This document shows positions 29,926 to 39,434 of a DNA stretch of 64,000 nucleotides, in pieces (the stretch's first letter is position 1; the number at the start of each line of letters is the position of its first letter). Both the position numbers and the translations under genes were made by a program. The notes below the pieces were generated by a model. That model did not search any database and was not told where the DNA came from. It saw only the letters and a list, made by a program, of their open reading frames with translations. The DNA comes from Abyssibacter profundi. GTDB lineage: Bacteria; Pseudomonadota; Gammaproteobacteria; Nevskiales; OUC007. Location: the NCBI RefSeq assembly GCF_003151135.1, contig NZ_QEQK01000002.1, forward strand, positions 156,972-220,971, read 5' to 3'.

Positions 29926-32538
29926 ATGCGCAATACCTCCACGCAAGTTAAGTATCTTCGGGATTACCAGGCTCCGCTGTTCCTGGTCGATCAAACGCAA
30001 TTGCATTTCGACATCCGCGACGGCGAAACGCTGGTGACGGCCACCCTAGAACTGGCGCGCTCAACGCCCGGTACCCAGGAGGCGCTAACGCTGGATGGCG
30101 ATGATCTGACGCTGCTCTCATTGGTGGTCGATGGTCAGCCCTGGACCGACTACGAGGTTGGCGAGGGCGGTTTGGTGGTCAACGGATTGCCGGATCGATG
30201 CCAATTAACCACCCAGGTTCGTATCCACCCCGAGCAGAACACGGCGCTGGAGGGGCTCTACGCCTGCGGTCCTTACCTGGTGACCCAGTGTGAGGCCACC
30301 GGGTTTCGGCGCATCACCTATTTCCCGGATCGTCCCGATGTGTTGTCGCGTTATCGCGTGACCATCGAGGCGGATGCATCGCGTTACCCGACGCTTCTGT
30401 CCAACGGTAACTGCATCGAGTCCCGGTCACTGGATGGCGGTCGCCATGAGGCTGTCTGGGAAGATCCGCATCCCAAGCCTTGCTACCTGTTTGCACTGGT
30501 GGCCGGTGCGTTCGAACAGCTGACAGGTGAATACACCACCACGTCCGGACGCCAGGTCTCGCTGGAGCTTTACGCCGACCAAGGTCAGGGCCAGCGCTTG
30601 GGCTTTGCGCTCGAGTCGCTAATCGAATCCATGCGCTGGGACGAGATTCACTACGGCCGTGAATACGACCTGGACCGTTATCTCATTGTCGCGGCCGGCG
30701 CGTTCAACATGGGGGCGATGGAGAACAAGGGCCTCAACATCTTCAATACGAGCTGCTTGCTCGCCGACCCCGATACCGCCACCGATGCCGGCTATCGCGT
30801 GGTGCGTGATGTGATTGCCCATGAGTACTTCCATAACTGGACCGGCAATCGGATCACCTGTCGTGATTGGTTCCAGCTCAGTCTCAAGGAGGGCTTGACG
30901 GTCTTCCGCGAACAACAGTTCTCGGAGACCGTGAACGACCCCGCCGTGGCGCGCGTCGAACAGGTGCGCGGATTGCGGGCCTTCCAATTTCCGGAAGATG
31001 CCGGTCCGATGGCGCATCCGGTGCGTCCCGAGTCCTACGTCGAGATGAACAACTTCTACACCGCGACGGTGTATGAGAAGGGCTCGGAGGTGATCCGCAT
31101 GATGCGGACCCTGGTCGGCGAGGCGGGTTTCCGCCGCGGCATGGATGTTTATTTCGACCGTCATGATGGCCAAGCCGTCACGATCGAAGATTTCGTCGCG
31201 GCCATTGAGGCCGGCAGCGGAGCTGATTTATCCGCCTTCCGCATCTGGTATGCCCAGGCAGGTACGCCGCTCGTGCAGGTGCGGGATCAGTGGGATGCAT
31301 CGACAGGCACCTACCGACTGACGCTGAATCAGCAGTTGGCGGCCACGCGCGGCCAGCCCGATAAGAAGCCCGCACCGATACCGCTAAGCGTCGCCTTGTT
31401 CGATCAATCGGGTGGGCGGGTCAGCAGCCCAGCCCAGTCCGAACTACGTCAAACCGACGACGGTGTCATCGTGCTCGATCGGCCCAATGCCCAGGTGCAA
31501 TGGACCGGTCTGGCCGAGCGGCCGGTGCTGTCCGTGCTCCGTGGTTTTTCCGCGCCGGTTCGACTGCATTTCGAACAGCCTGACGCGGATCTCGCCTTGT
31601 TGATGCGCGCCGAAGACGATGCGTTTGCGCGTTGGGAGGCCGGCCAGCGGTTGATTCACGCTGCGTTTGCCGATGTGCTCAAGGGTGATGATGCTCGCGG
31701 CAAGGCACGCCTGTCGGCGTTCTGCCAGGCCGTGGCCGCGACAGACCCCGAGGCTCCCATCGTGGGCGAATGGCTGGATATTCCGAGCACGATCGAGTTC
31801 ACGGACGGGCTGGAACGGGTTGATGTGGATGCGGTGCTGGTCGCCGACAACGTCGTGCGACGCACCGTGGCCGAAGGCCTGCGGGAACAACTGGAAGCGT
31901 GGTATCTCGCCGCTGAGACGGAACGCCCCTATCGGTTTGACGCGCAGCAGGCCCATCGTCGGCGTCGGCGCGCTGCCTGCCTGCAGTTGATGGCACAGGT
32001 CGACGCCGACAAGGCTGTTGCCCTGGCCAGCGACCTGCTCGCCACCGCGGATAATCTCACCGACCGGATGGCGGCGCTGGCCGCCGTGAACGATCTGGAC
32101 CGCCCGGAGCGGGCCCAGCTATTCCAGGCCTTTGCCGACCGTTGGGCGGATGAGGCCTTGGCCATGGACAAGTGGTTCCAATTGCAGGCGGTTTCAGCGG
32201 TCCAAGGTCTACCGGCAGGTATTGCCGAGCTGGCCCAGCGTCCGGATTACGATCGTGGCGTGCCGAATCGCGTACGGGCGTTGTTCGGCGCATTCGGGCA
32301 GCGGCATTTTGCCGGACTGCATCGTGGCAACGGTGAGGGCTATCGCTTGCTCGCCGACGAAGTGCTGACCATGGACGCTCTCAATCCGCAGGTCGCTTCC
32401 CGGTTGGTGCGTCCGCTGACGCAGCTGACGCGTATTGAGGGCGAGCGCGCGCGCTTGATGCGGACCGAGCTTGAGCGGATTGCCGCCAAGCAGGATTTGT
32501 CGGCCGACGTCAGAGAGATTGTTTCGGCGGCGCTGTGA
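29926..32538 (+). CDS. pepN: aminopeptidase N (M1 family)
   Basis: PepN is a broad cytoplasmic zinc aminopeptidase that finishes protein breakdown. At 870 residues it has the E. coli length. The exopeptidase motif is GAMENKGLN. The zinc site is His299-Glu300 and His303 in HEYFHNW with Glu322 in LKEGLT, an exact HExxH-x18-E. The helical C-terminal superfamily domain is present. It follows the FabH-like gene by 53 nt and ends 124 nt before phoB. Confidence 0.97.
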   Translation: MRNTSTQVKYLRDYQAPLFLVDQTQLHFDIRDGETLVTATLELARSTPGTQEALTLDGDDLTLLSLVVDGQPWTDYEVGEGGLVVNGLPDRCQLTTQVRIHPEQNTALEGLYACGPYLVTQCEATGFRRITYFPDRPDVLSRYRVTIEADASRYPTLLSNGNCIESRSLDGGRHEAVWEDPHPKPCYLFALVAGAFEQLTGEYTTTSGRQVSLELYADQGQGQRLGFALESLIESMRWDEIHYGREYDLDRYLIVAAGAFNMGAMENKGLNIFNTSCLLADPDTATDAGYRVVRDVIAHEYFHNWTGNRITCRDWFQLSLKEGLTVFREQQFSETVNDPAVARVEQVRGLRAFQFPEDAGPMAHPVRPESYVEMNNFYTATVYEKGSEVIRMMRTLVGEAGFRRGMDVYFDRHDGQAVTIEDFVAAIEAGSGADLSAFRIWYAQAGTPLVQVRDQWDASTGTYRLTLNQQLAATRGQPDKKPAPIPLSVALFDQSGGRVSSPAQSELRQTDDGVIVLDRPNAQVQWTGLAERPVLSVLRGFSAPVRLHFEQPDADLALLMRAEDDAFARWEAGQRLIHAAFADVLKGDDARGKARLSAFCQAVAATDPEAPIVGEWLDIPSTIEFTDGLERVDVDAVLVADNVVRRTVAEGLREQLEAWYLAAETERPYRFDAQQAHRRRRRAACLQLMAQVDADKAVALASDLLATADNLTDRMAALAAVNDLDRPERAQLFQAFADRWADEALAMDKWFQLQAVSAVQGLPAGIAELAQRPDYDRGVPNRVRALFGAFGQRHFAGLHRGNGEGYRLLADEVLTMDALNPQVASRLVRPLTQLTRIEGERARLMRTELERIAAKQDLSADVREIVSAAL

Positions 32539-32593
32539 GGCGATCGCGGCGTTTGCCTGTTGTGATGGGTTTGCTTGGCACGGGATCATGACA

Positions 32594-32611
32594 CTGTCAC
32601 AGTTTCGTCAT
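32594..32611 (+). promoter_or_regulatory. Pho box upstream of phoB
   Basis: CTGTCAC, 4 nt (AGTT), TCGTCAT. Two 7-nt direct repeats at 11-nt spacing match the PhoB consensus CTGTCAT-N4-CTGTCAT with three mismatches in total. It implies autoregulation of phoBR. Confidence 0.65.
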
Positions 32612-32662
32612 CTCATCGCCATAGTGTTTCCGCGCCGTGAGCGCGGGGGGAGTGCGTGATCG

Positions 32663-33385
32663 GTGACCACCCGTTCAGCAAAAGCGCCACTCATGCAAGG
32701 CAAGCACATTCTCGTCGTTGAGGACGAAGCCCCGATTCGGGACATGGTTCGGTTCGCGCTGGAGCGCAAGGGGCTCAGCGTGGCCGAGGCTGCCGACGTC
32801 CAGGAGGCGCGGTTGGCGATGGCCAGCCGGCGACCCGATCTGCTGCTACTCGACTGGATGCTGCCCGGTGTGTCGGGGATCGAATTCGCACGTGAGATTC
32901 GCGCGGATAGCAACTTGCGCGATCTGCCGATCATCATGCTGACGGCTCGCGCCGAAGAAGAGGACAAGGTCCGTGGCCTGAATACAGGCAGCGACGACTA
33001 CATGGCCAAGCCATTCTCCACCTCGGAGCTACTGGCACGTATTCAGGCCGTGTTGCGGCGGGCCCTGCCGGGCGGCGTCGATGAGCGTATCGAGGTTCAG
33101 GGCTTGGAGGTCGACACCGCCAGCCAGCGCGTGACGGCAAATGGTGAAGCCGTGAAGCTCGGCCCCACCGAGTACCGGTTACTGAATTTCTTCGTCAGCA
33201 ACCCCGAGCGGGTCTACACCCGAGAACAGGTTCTTGACCGGGTGTGGGGCCAGAACGTCTACGTTGAGGAACGCACCGTGGATGTGCATATCCGCCGTCT
33301 GCGCAAGGCGTTGACGCCGTTCGGTTTCGCCGATTACATCCAGACGGTCCGCGGGACCGGTTACCGCTTCTCGACCAAGGTGTGA
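32663..33385 (+). CDS. phoB: phosphate regulon response regulator PhoB
   Basis: PhoB activates the phosphate-starvation regulon when phosphorylated by PhoR. The receiver domain starts [15 protein letters not shown] and carries the phosphoacceptor Asp in [10 protein letters not shown]. The C-terminal winged-helix domain has [12 protein letters not shown] and [18 protein letters not shown] 32663 has a GGAG-type ribosome-binding site at 10 nt. ATG 32693 would give 230 residues and place the phosphoacceptor at Asp54, as in E. coli, so it is a strong alternative. It overlaps phoR by 4 nt (GTGA). Confidence 0.96.
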   Translation: MTTRSAKAPLMQGKHILVVEDEAPIRDMVRFALERKGLSVAEAADVQEARLAMASRRPDLLLLDWMLPGVSGIEFAREIRADSNLRDLPIIMLTARAEEEDKVRGLNTGSDDYMAKPFSTSELLARIQAVLRRALPGGVDERIEVQGLEVDTASQRVTANGEAVKLGPTEYRLLNFFVSNPERVYTREQVLDRVWGQNVYVEERTVDVHIRRLRKALTPFGFADYIQTVRGTGYRFSTKV

Positions 33386-34686
33386 CTGCCGATCTTGCAT
33401 GGCAGGGAGAACTGCGGCGCATCGCCTTATGGTCTGCGCTGGGTCTGGTCGTCGGTACGTGGACAGATTCGGTTGCCTGGGGACTGTGCGCGGCCGCGTT
33501 ACCGTACGCGTTCTGGCACACCGTTCAGGCCTATCGGCTGAATAAATGGCTGGCGGGCGGCCGCCTCAGTGAGATTCCCGAAGCCACCGGGCTATGGGGG
33601 TCTATCTTCGAGGGCATTTACAGCCTCAAGCGGCGCAATCGCAAACGCAAGCGTCGGCTTGCGGCCATTGTCTCGGAGTTCCAGGCATCGACCGCTGCAT
33701 TGCCCGATGCGGCCGTCGTGATCAATCGCGATGAGGAGATTGTCTGGTTCAATCAGGCGGCCAGCCGCCTGCTGGGTTTCGGAACCCAGCGGGATGTCGG
33801 CCAGCGCATCGGCTTTCTGTTGCGCAGCCCCGACTTCAACCGCTATATCGAGTCGGGTGACTACGACAGCGGTGTGGAAATTGCCGCGCCGAACAACGAG
33901 GACGTCACCCTGAATGTGCGCATCGTGCCTTATGGCAACCAGCAGCGACTGCTCATCGCGCGCGATGTATCGCACCTGCATCGCCTGGAACAGACCCGGC
34001 GTGATTTTGTCGCCAATGCCTCCCATGAACTGCGCACGCCACTGACGGTCTTGTCCGGTTATCTGGACATGATGGAGCAGGAAGGTGAGGGCGAGCTCGA
34101 CGGCTGGCGGACGCCAATCCTCGAAATGCGCAGTCAGGCCCATCGCATGCAGCGCATCATCACCGATCTGCTCAAGCTGGCACGGCTGGAAACCAAGACC
34201 CTGGACGTCGGCCTGGAACCGGTGGATATCGCCGATGTCGTCCGTGAGCTGGAGGATGAGGCGCGGGAGTTGTCGCAGGGCCGGCACCGGCTCGATTTTT
34301 CCGCCGAGCCTGGCGTATTCGTGACAGGGCGGCGTAGCGAGCTGTACAGCTGCTTGTCGAATCTGGTGTTCAATGCCTTGCAGTACACGCCGGAAGGCGG
34401 TGCAATCACCGTGCGCTGGTGGCGCGATGAGCGCGGTGCGCATTTCAGTGTCCGGGACACGGGTATCGGCGTGTCTAGCAAGGATTTGCCGCGATTGACC
34501 GAGCGCTTCTACCGGGTCGATGTGGCGCGCTCGCGGGAGACCGGTGGCACGGGCCTGGGGCTGGCAATCGTCAAGCACGCCCTGGAGCGCCACCAGGGAG
34601 AACTGGAAATCGAAAGCGAGGAGGGCCAGGGCAGTTGTTTCACCTGTCACTTTCCGCTGGAACGCCTGCAGGACAAAGCGGCCTGA
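33382..34686 (+). CDS. phoR: phosphate regulon sensor histidine kinase PhoR
   Basis: PhoR phosphorylates PhoB when phosphate is low, under control of the Pst transporter and PhoU. The 434 residues contain two N-terminal membrane segments (about 14-50) with almost no periplasmic loop, a PAS domain (about 100-200), HisKA with His215 in [17 protein letters not shown], and HATPase_c with [17 protein letters not shown] and [12 protein letters not shown]. The missing periplasmic sensor domain is normal for PhoR. Confidence 0.95.
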   Translation: MTADLAWQGELRRIALWSALGLVVGTWTDSVAWGLCAAALPYAFWHTVQAYRLNKWLAGGRLSEIPEATGLWGSIFEGIYSLKRRNRKRKRRLAAIVSEFQASTAALPDAAVVINRDEEIVWFNQAASRLLGFGTQRDVGQRIGFLLRSPDFNRYIESGDYDSGVEIAAPNNEDVTLNVRIVPYGNQQRLLIARDVSHLHRLEQTRRDFVANASHELRTPLTVLSGYLDMMEQEGEGELDGWRTPILEMRSQAHRMQRIITDLLKLARLETKTLDVGLEPVDIADVVRELEDEARELSQGRHRLDFSAEPGVFVTGRRSELYSCLSNLVFNALQYTPEGGAITVRWWRDERGAHFSVRDTGIGVSSKDLPRLTERFYRVDVARSRETGGTGLGLAIVKHALERHQGELEIESEEGQGSCFTCHFPLERLQDKAA

Positions 34687-34704
34687 CTGTCACAAAACTG
34701 TCAC
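34687..34704 (+). promoter_or_regulatory. Pho box upstream of pstS
   Basis: CTGTCAC, AAAA, CTGTCAC: two identical repeats in the 7-4-7 arrangement, each one base from consensus. It begins right after the phoR stop (34684-34686), 77 nt before the pstS start. A TCATAG-like -10 follows at about 34712-34717. Confidence 0.85.
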
Positions 34705-34780
34705 ACACGCTTCATAGCCTTCACACGCCTCGCGACTAGCCTCATGGCTGGTACACGCATCAACCCCCTAGGACATTCCC

Positions 34781-35746
34781 ATGAAATTCAGACATTGCCT
34801 GGTCGCCTTCAGCGCGGCCGTCGCGCTGCCACTGTCGGTTCAAGCCGCCGGCGTAGATGAAGATCTTCCGACCTATCAGAAAGCCCAGGGTGTCGCTGGC
34901 AACCTGTCCAGCGTGGGCTCGGATACGCTCGCTAACCTGATGACGCTGTGGACCGAGGAGTTCAAGCGGCTGTACCCGAACGTCAATATCCAGGTCCAGG
35001 CCGCGGGCTCATCAACCGCACCGCCGGCCCTGACCGAGGGGACGGCCAACCTGGGTCCGATGAGTCGTCGTATGAAAGACGGCGAGATCGAGGCGTTTGA
35101 GCGCAAGTTCGGCTACAAGCCGACGCCGGTGGGTGTGGCTATCGATGCCCTGGCCCTGTTCGTCAACAAGGACAACCCGATCGAAGGCATGTCACTGCCG
35201 CAGGTCGACGCCGTGTTCTCCTCCACGCTCAAGTGCGGGGCCGATACCGCTGTGGATCGCTGGGGACAGCTTGGGTTGACAGGCGCTTGGACGGACCGCC
35301 CGATCCAGCTCTACGGCCGTAATTCCGTGTCCGGAACGTATGGTTATTTCAAGAAGGTCGCGCTTTGCAAAGGCGACTATCGCAATAACGTGAACGAGCA
35401 GCCGGGCTCGGCCTCCGTCGTGCAGTCCGTCGCCACCGGCCTGAACGCCATCGGGTACTCGGGTACGGGCTACGTGACCTCCGGCGTGCGCGCGCTGCCC
35501 CTGTCGAAGAAAGCGGGCGGCAAGCTCTATGCGCCGACCCCGGACAACGCCATTGCCGGCAAGTATCCGCTTGCCCGCGTGCTCTACGTCTACGTCAACA
35601 AGCACCCCAACAAGCCGATGTCGCCGTTGGAGGTGGAGTTTCTGAGCATGGTGCTCTCGAAGGTTGGGCAGGAAGTTGTGCTCAAGGACGGGTATATTCC
35701 GCTGCCTGCGGCCCAGGCTGCGAAGGAACTGGCCAAGGTCAAATAG
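34781..35746 (+). CDS. pstS: phosphate-binding protein PstS
   Basis: PstS is the periplasmic phosphate receptor of the PstSCAB importer. The 321 residues begin with a signal peptide cleaved near VQAAGVD. The phosphate-binding loops are visible as [26 protein letters not shown] and [13 protein letters not shown]. It follows a strong Pho box and ends before a Rho-independent terminator, so it can be expressed alone at high level, as expected for a binding protein. Confidence 0.95.
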   Translation: MKFRHCLVAFSAAVALPLSVQAAGVDEDLPTYQKAQGVAGNLSSVGSDTLANLMTLWTEEFKRLYPNVNIQVQAAGSSTAPPALTEGTANLGPMSRRMKDGEIEAFERKFGYKPTPVGVAIDALALFVNKDNPIEGMSLPQVDAVFSSTLKCGADTAVDRWGQLGLTGAWTDRPIQLYGRNSVSGTYGYFKKVALCKGDYRNNVNEQPGSASVVQSVATGLNAIGYSGTGYVTSGVRALPLSKKAGGKLYAPTPDNAIAGKYPLARVLYVYVNKHPNKPMSPLEVEFLSMVLSKVGQEVVLKDGYIPLPAAQAAKELAKVK

Positions 35747-35774
35747 ACCAGCCGGCAAGTTCGTGCGAGACCTG

Positions 35775-35809
35775 GCGGGAGGCTCTGATGGGGTCTCCCG
35801 CTTTCTTTT
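35775..35809 (+). terminator. Rho-independent terminator or attenuator after pstS
   Basis: GCGGGAG (35775-35781) pairs with CTCCCGC (35795-35801), followed directly by TTTCTTTT. It lies between pstS and the porin gene. Confidence 0.8.
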
Positions 35810-35836
35810 GACAGGGGAGCCGCAGGTTCCGACAAG
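35808..35836 (+). promoter_or_regulatory. possible promoter for the porin gene
   Basis: A perfect -35 hexamer, TTGACA (35808-35813), is followed after 17 nt only by GACAAG, a poor -10. No Pho box is seen in this gap. Confidence 0.25.
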
Positions 35837-35853
35837 ACACTGGGAGTACGGTA

Positions 35854-37002
35854 GTGATTAAGATCATCAAGGGAATGGCGCTGGCGGCCTGTGCCACCGG
35901 TTTGATTGCGCAGCCCGCGCTGGCGGATACGGTCTCGACCAAGGGCGGTATCAAGGTCAAGTCAGACGATGGCAGCTTTGTTGGGGAGTTTGGTGGCCGG
36001 CTGATGCTGGATGCCGCTGTCTTCGACAACGATACCGCCGATAACGCGAGTGGCACCGAGTTCCGTCGCCTCCGGCTGCACTCAAAGGGCAAGATTCACG
36101 GGCTCGGCTACAAGATCGAAGTTGATTTTGCGGATGGTGATACCGTGACCAAGGACGCCTACCTGCAGATGGCAGTCGCAGGCGGTAAGCTCACCATCGG
36201 TCAGTTCAAGCAGTATTTCACGATGGAGAACCTGACCAGCTCCCGCTATACGACGTTTATGGAGCGCTCTTATCTGACCAGCTTCTCACCGTCGTATCAG
36301 GTGGGTGTTGGCTACTGGGGTCATTACAACGCACTGGGCTTTGGCATCTCTGCATTCAATGCCTATCAGGATGAAGATGCAGATGGTGGCAGCGGCACCA
36401 CGGAAGGCGTCGGCGGATCGGCCCGCGTGATTTTCTCGCCTTCACTGAGCGAGGACGTCACCTTGCACGTGGGCGGTTCGGCGCTCGTCACCGGCGGCAT
36501 CGAAGGTCGTAACCGCGTTCGTGTACGGGCGGCCGGCCATCTCTCTGATGCGTCCCGTCCGGATATCGTCAACATCAACACCGGAGAGCGGTCCGAGTCG
36601 ACGATTTTTGCGCTTGAGTTCGCGAGTATCGCGGGTCCGCTGTCGGTGCAGGCCGAATACCTGGGCGGCACTTTCGAAACCGAAACGGTCGAGCAGGATG
36701 TCGCAGCGTTTTACGCCACCACCAGCTACTTCCTGACAGGAGAGTCGCGTCCATTCAACGCCAAGACCGGTAAGTTTGGTCGCGTAAAACCGCGCAAGCC
36801 TCATGGTGCGTATGAGATCGCTGCCCGGTACGACTACGTGGAAAACGACAGCAATGACTTCGAAGTGGAGTCGGTCACGCTGGGCCTGAATTGGTACATG
36901 AACCCGCAGGTTCGCTTCATGCTGAACTACATCGCGGCCGATGTGGCAGAAGGCAGTGACGAGCCGAATGCGGTTACCGCACGGATGCAATTCGACTTCT
37001 AG
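35854..37002 (+). CDS. phosphate-selective porin, OprO/OprP family
   Basis: A 382-residue outer-membrane beta-barrel with a signal peptide cleaved near ALADTV. The N-terminal GGIKVKSDDGSFVGEFGGRLMLDAAVF and EFRRLRLHSKGKIHGLGYKIEVDF stretches match the OprO/OprP family, and it ends in Phe (MQFDF), as barrels do. The GTG start has GGGAG 7 nt upstream. OprP-type porins favour phosphate or polyphosphate; the location inside the pst cluster supports that role, although the selectivity lysines cannot be confirmed by eye. Confidence 0.88.
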   Translation: MIKIIKGMALAACATGLIAQPALADTVSTKGGIKVKSDDGSFVGEFGGRLMLDAAVFDNDTADNASGTEFRRLRLHSKGKIHGLGYKIEVDFADGDTVTKDAYLQMAVAGGKLTIGQFKQYFTMENLTSSRYTTFMERSYLTSFSPSYQVGVGYWGHYNALGFGISAFNAYQDEDADGGSGTTEGVGGSARVIFSPSLSEDVTLHVGGSALVTGGIEGRNRVRVRAAGHLSDASRPDIVNINTGERSESTIFALEFASIAGPLSVQAEYLGGTFETETVEQDVAAFYATTSYFLTGESRPFNAKTGKFGRVKPRKPHGAYEIAARYDYVENDSNDFEVESVTLGLNWYMNPQVRFMLNYIAADVAEGSDEPNAVTARMQFDF

Positions 37003-37108
37003 TCGATTGCATTGCAGTCTGACGCCGGCCTGGTCGATTCGATCAGGTCAGCGTTCGGTTTTATCGTCCTGCCCGTCGCGACATCGGCCACGGGCAGGGC
37101 GAGCCGGG

Positions 37109-37126
37109 TAGTCATCCGACTGTCAC
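37109..37126 (+). promoter_or_regulatory. Pho box upstream of pstC
   Basis: TAGTCAT, CCGA, CTGTCAC: 7-4-7 layout with three mismatches to consensus over both repeats. It ends 22 nt before the pstC ATG, so transcription from it would give a very short or absent leader. Confidence 0.6.
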
Positions 37127-37148
37127 CGGTGCTGATTAGACTTCGAGC

Positions 37149-39434
37149 ATGGAACAGACATCCCGAGGCAAGCATCCAGGGCTGGACAAGGACGATCGCG
37201 CCGGTAGCGACCGCCTGATCCAGTGGCGCTACTTCAAGGACCGCATGGCCACGGTGGCCGTCGGGATCGGCGGAATCGGCGTGTTGGTCGCCATCTTGCT
37301 GATCTTCTTCTATCTCGCCTGGGTGGTCTTGCCACTGTTCGCGCCCGCGTCCATGGACAAGGTCGCCGAATATGCTGATCCGATCGGCGAGCCTGCCTTG
37401 CTGTTATCCGTCGAGGAGCAGGCCGAGGTGGCCACGCATGTTGGCACCGATGGCCGGGTCCGTTATTTCGACGTGCTCACCGGCGAGCTGCGCGGAGAGT
37501 CACGCATCCCGATTCCCGAAGGCGCGTCAATCGCATCCTTCGACCAGATTGACTCGAACCGCGGCGTGTTCGGCTTGCTGCTGGATAATGGCGGCCTGGT
37601 GGTCGTCAAAGAAGTCCATCAGATTCGATTTGATGACCAGGGGCGCCGAGTCGTCTCCAGCCTTGATTTTCCCTACGGTGAGGAGCCGATCGAGACGGGC
37701 CTGGGTGAGGTGCGGTCGCTAGATGTCCGCGTCAGTCCCGAGTCGCTGCTCATCGCCGCGGCCATGCCGGATGGTCGCATCGAACTCGTCCGCTATGTCC
37801 AGGAAGTGGGGCTGTTTGGTGGCAGCGGTGAGTTGACTGCAGATGAGCAGGCGACGCTGCGCCTGGATTTGCCGCCTGATCAGCGCATCGAGCGACTGCT
37901 GCTAGATCCCGCCGAGAACTGGCTACACGTCCTCACCGATGCGGGCGAGGTGGTCACCACGAACATCCGTCGCCTGGATCGTCCGGAACGTCTCGGACCC
38001 GTGACGGTGGCGGGCGACGGTGCTCACGTCGTCGATGCGCGGTACCTCAACGGAGGCATCTCGCTGCTGGTGACGACGTCCGACGGTCGCATTACGCAGC
38101 TCTTCCCCGTGCGCGACGAAGGCGCGGGCTGGCGCTTGCAGAAAGTGCGCGAGTTCGAGGCACCGGGCGAGGCCATGGTGTCGGCGCTGGATATTGAGCA
38201 ACGGCGCCGAGGCTTTGTCGCGGCAGACGCCGAGGGTCGAGTGGCGATCTATTACGCGACCTCACACCGGCAATTGCTCAATGAGGCCGTGATGGACGGC
38301 CCCATCGCCGACATTGCACTGGCCCCGAGAGCCGATCGTCTGCTCGTGACGAGCCGGGACGGGCAGGTGTCGGTGTACGACGTCCACAACGAACACCCGG
38401 AAGTGTCCTTGAGTTCGCTGTGGGGCAAGGTCTGGTACGAGAGCTACCCCGAGCCCGATTACGTCTGGCAGTCCTCGTCGGCCACCAGCGATTTTGAACC
38501 CAAGTTCAGTTTGATGCCGCTGTCGTTTGGAACGCTTAAAGCCGCGTTCTACGCCATGCTGTTCGCCATGCCGCTGGCAATATGTGGCGCGATCTACACG
38601 GCGTATTTCATGTCGCCCGAGTTGCGTCAAATCGTTAAGCCCACCATCGAGATCATGGAGGCCTTGCCCACGGTGATTCTGGGCTTTCTCGCGGGGTTGT
38701 GGCTGGCGCCGGTGCTTGAACTGAATATGCCCGGGGCTTTTCTGCTGATTTTGATGTTGCCGCTGGCGATTCCGCTGTCGGGCTTCCTGTGGACACGGTT
38801 TCCGGCATCGATTCGGCATCGTGTCCCCGACGGCTGGGTGCCCGCGCTGCTGATTCCTGTGGTCGTGTTCATCGGCTGGCTGGCCTTCGCGCTATCGCGC
38901 CCGGTCGAGGCGGCGTTGTTTGGTGGCAGCATGCCGTTGTGGCTGAATAACGAGATGGGTATTACCTACGACCAGCGCAATGCCTTGGTCGTGGGCTTGG
39001 CGATGGGCTTCGCCGTCATCCCGACGATTTTCTCCATTGCTGAGGACGCGGTGTTCTCGGTTCCCAAGCAGCTGTCGCAGGGCTCGCTGGCGTTGGGGGC
39101 CACACCCTGGCAGACCCTGGTCCGGGTGGTGTTGCCAACCGCGAGCCCCGGCATGTTTTCTGCGGTCATGATTGGTATGGGCCGCGCCGTGGGCGAGACG
39201 ATGATCGTGCTGATGGCCACCGGCAATACGCCGATTATGGACATGAGCATCTTCCAGGGCATGCGGACGCTGTCGGCGAATATCGCCGTCGAGATGCCGG
39301 AGTCCGAGGTGGGCAGTACGCACTTCCGACTGTTGTTCCTGTCGGGCTTGGTGCTGTTCCTGTTCACATTCTTCTTCAACACGCTGGCGGAAGTCGTTCG
39401 TCAGCGGCTCCGCCGTAAGTACAGCACGCTATGA
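37149..39434 (+). CDS. pstC: phosphate ABC transporter permease PstC, large form
   Basis: PstC is one of the two permease subunits of the Pst phosphate importer. This 761-residue form has one membrane helix at about 38-62, a periplasmic region at about 70-430 made of repeated beta-strand units that resemble a beta-propeller (for example DGRVRYFD, DGRIELVRY, DGRITQLF and DGQVSVYD), then the permease domain from about 455. The EAA-type loop is SLALGATPWQTLVRVVLPTASPGMF. Pseudomonas PstC is also enlarged. It overlaps pstA by 4 nt. Confidence 0.92.
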   Translation: MEQTSRGKHPGLDKDDRAGSDRLIQWRYFKDRMATVAVGIGGIGVLVAILLIFFYLAWVVLPLFAPASMDKVAEYADPIGEPALLLSVEEQAEVATHVGTDGRVRYFDVLTGELRGESRIPIPEGASIASFDQIDSNRGVFGLLLDNGGLVVVKEVHQIRFDDQGRRVVSSLDFPYGEEPIETGLGEVRSLDVRVSPESLLIAAAMPDGRIELVRYVQEVGLFGGSGELTADEQATLRLDLPPDQRIERLLLDPAENWLHVLTDAGEVVTTNIRRLDRPERLGPVTVAGDGAHVVDARYLNGGISLLVTTSDGRITQLFPVRDEGAGWRLQKVREFEAPGEAMVSALDIEQRRRGFVAADAEGRVAIYYATSHRQLLNEAVMDGPIADIALAPRADRLLVTSRDGQVSVYDVHNEHPEVSLSSLWGKVWYESYPEPDYVWQSSSATSDFEPKFSLMPLSFGTLKAAFYAMLFAMPLAICGAIYTAYFMSPELRQIVKPTIEIMEALPTVILGFLAGLWLAPVLELNMPGAFLLILMLPLAIPLSGFLWTRFPASIRHRVPDGWVPALLIPVVVFIGWLAFALSRPVEAALFGGSMPLWLNNEMGITYDQRNALVVGLAMGFAVIPTIFSIAEDAVFSVPKQLSQGSLALGATPWQTLVRVVLPTASPGMFSAVMIGMGRAVGETMIVLMATGNTPIMDMSIFQGMRTLSANIAVEMPESEVGSTHFRLLFLSGLVLFLFTFFFNTLAEVVRQRLRRKYSTL

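Noticed and set aside
37068-37098. 9-bp hairpin after the porin gene as a terminator
   Set aside because: CCTGCCCGT/ACGGGCAGG pairs perfectly, but no T-tract follows on either strand, so terminator function is not supported.
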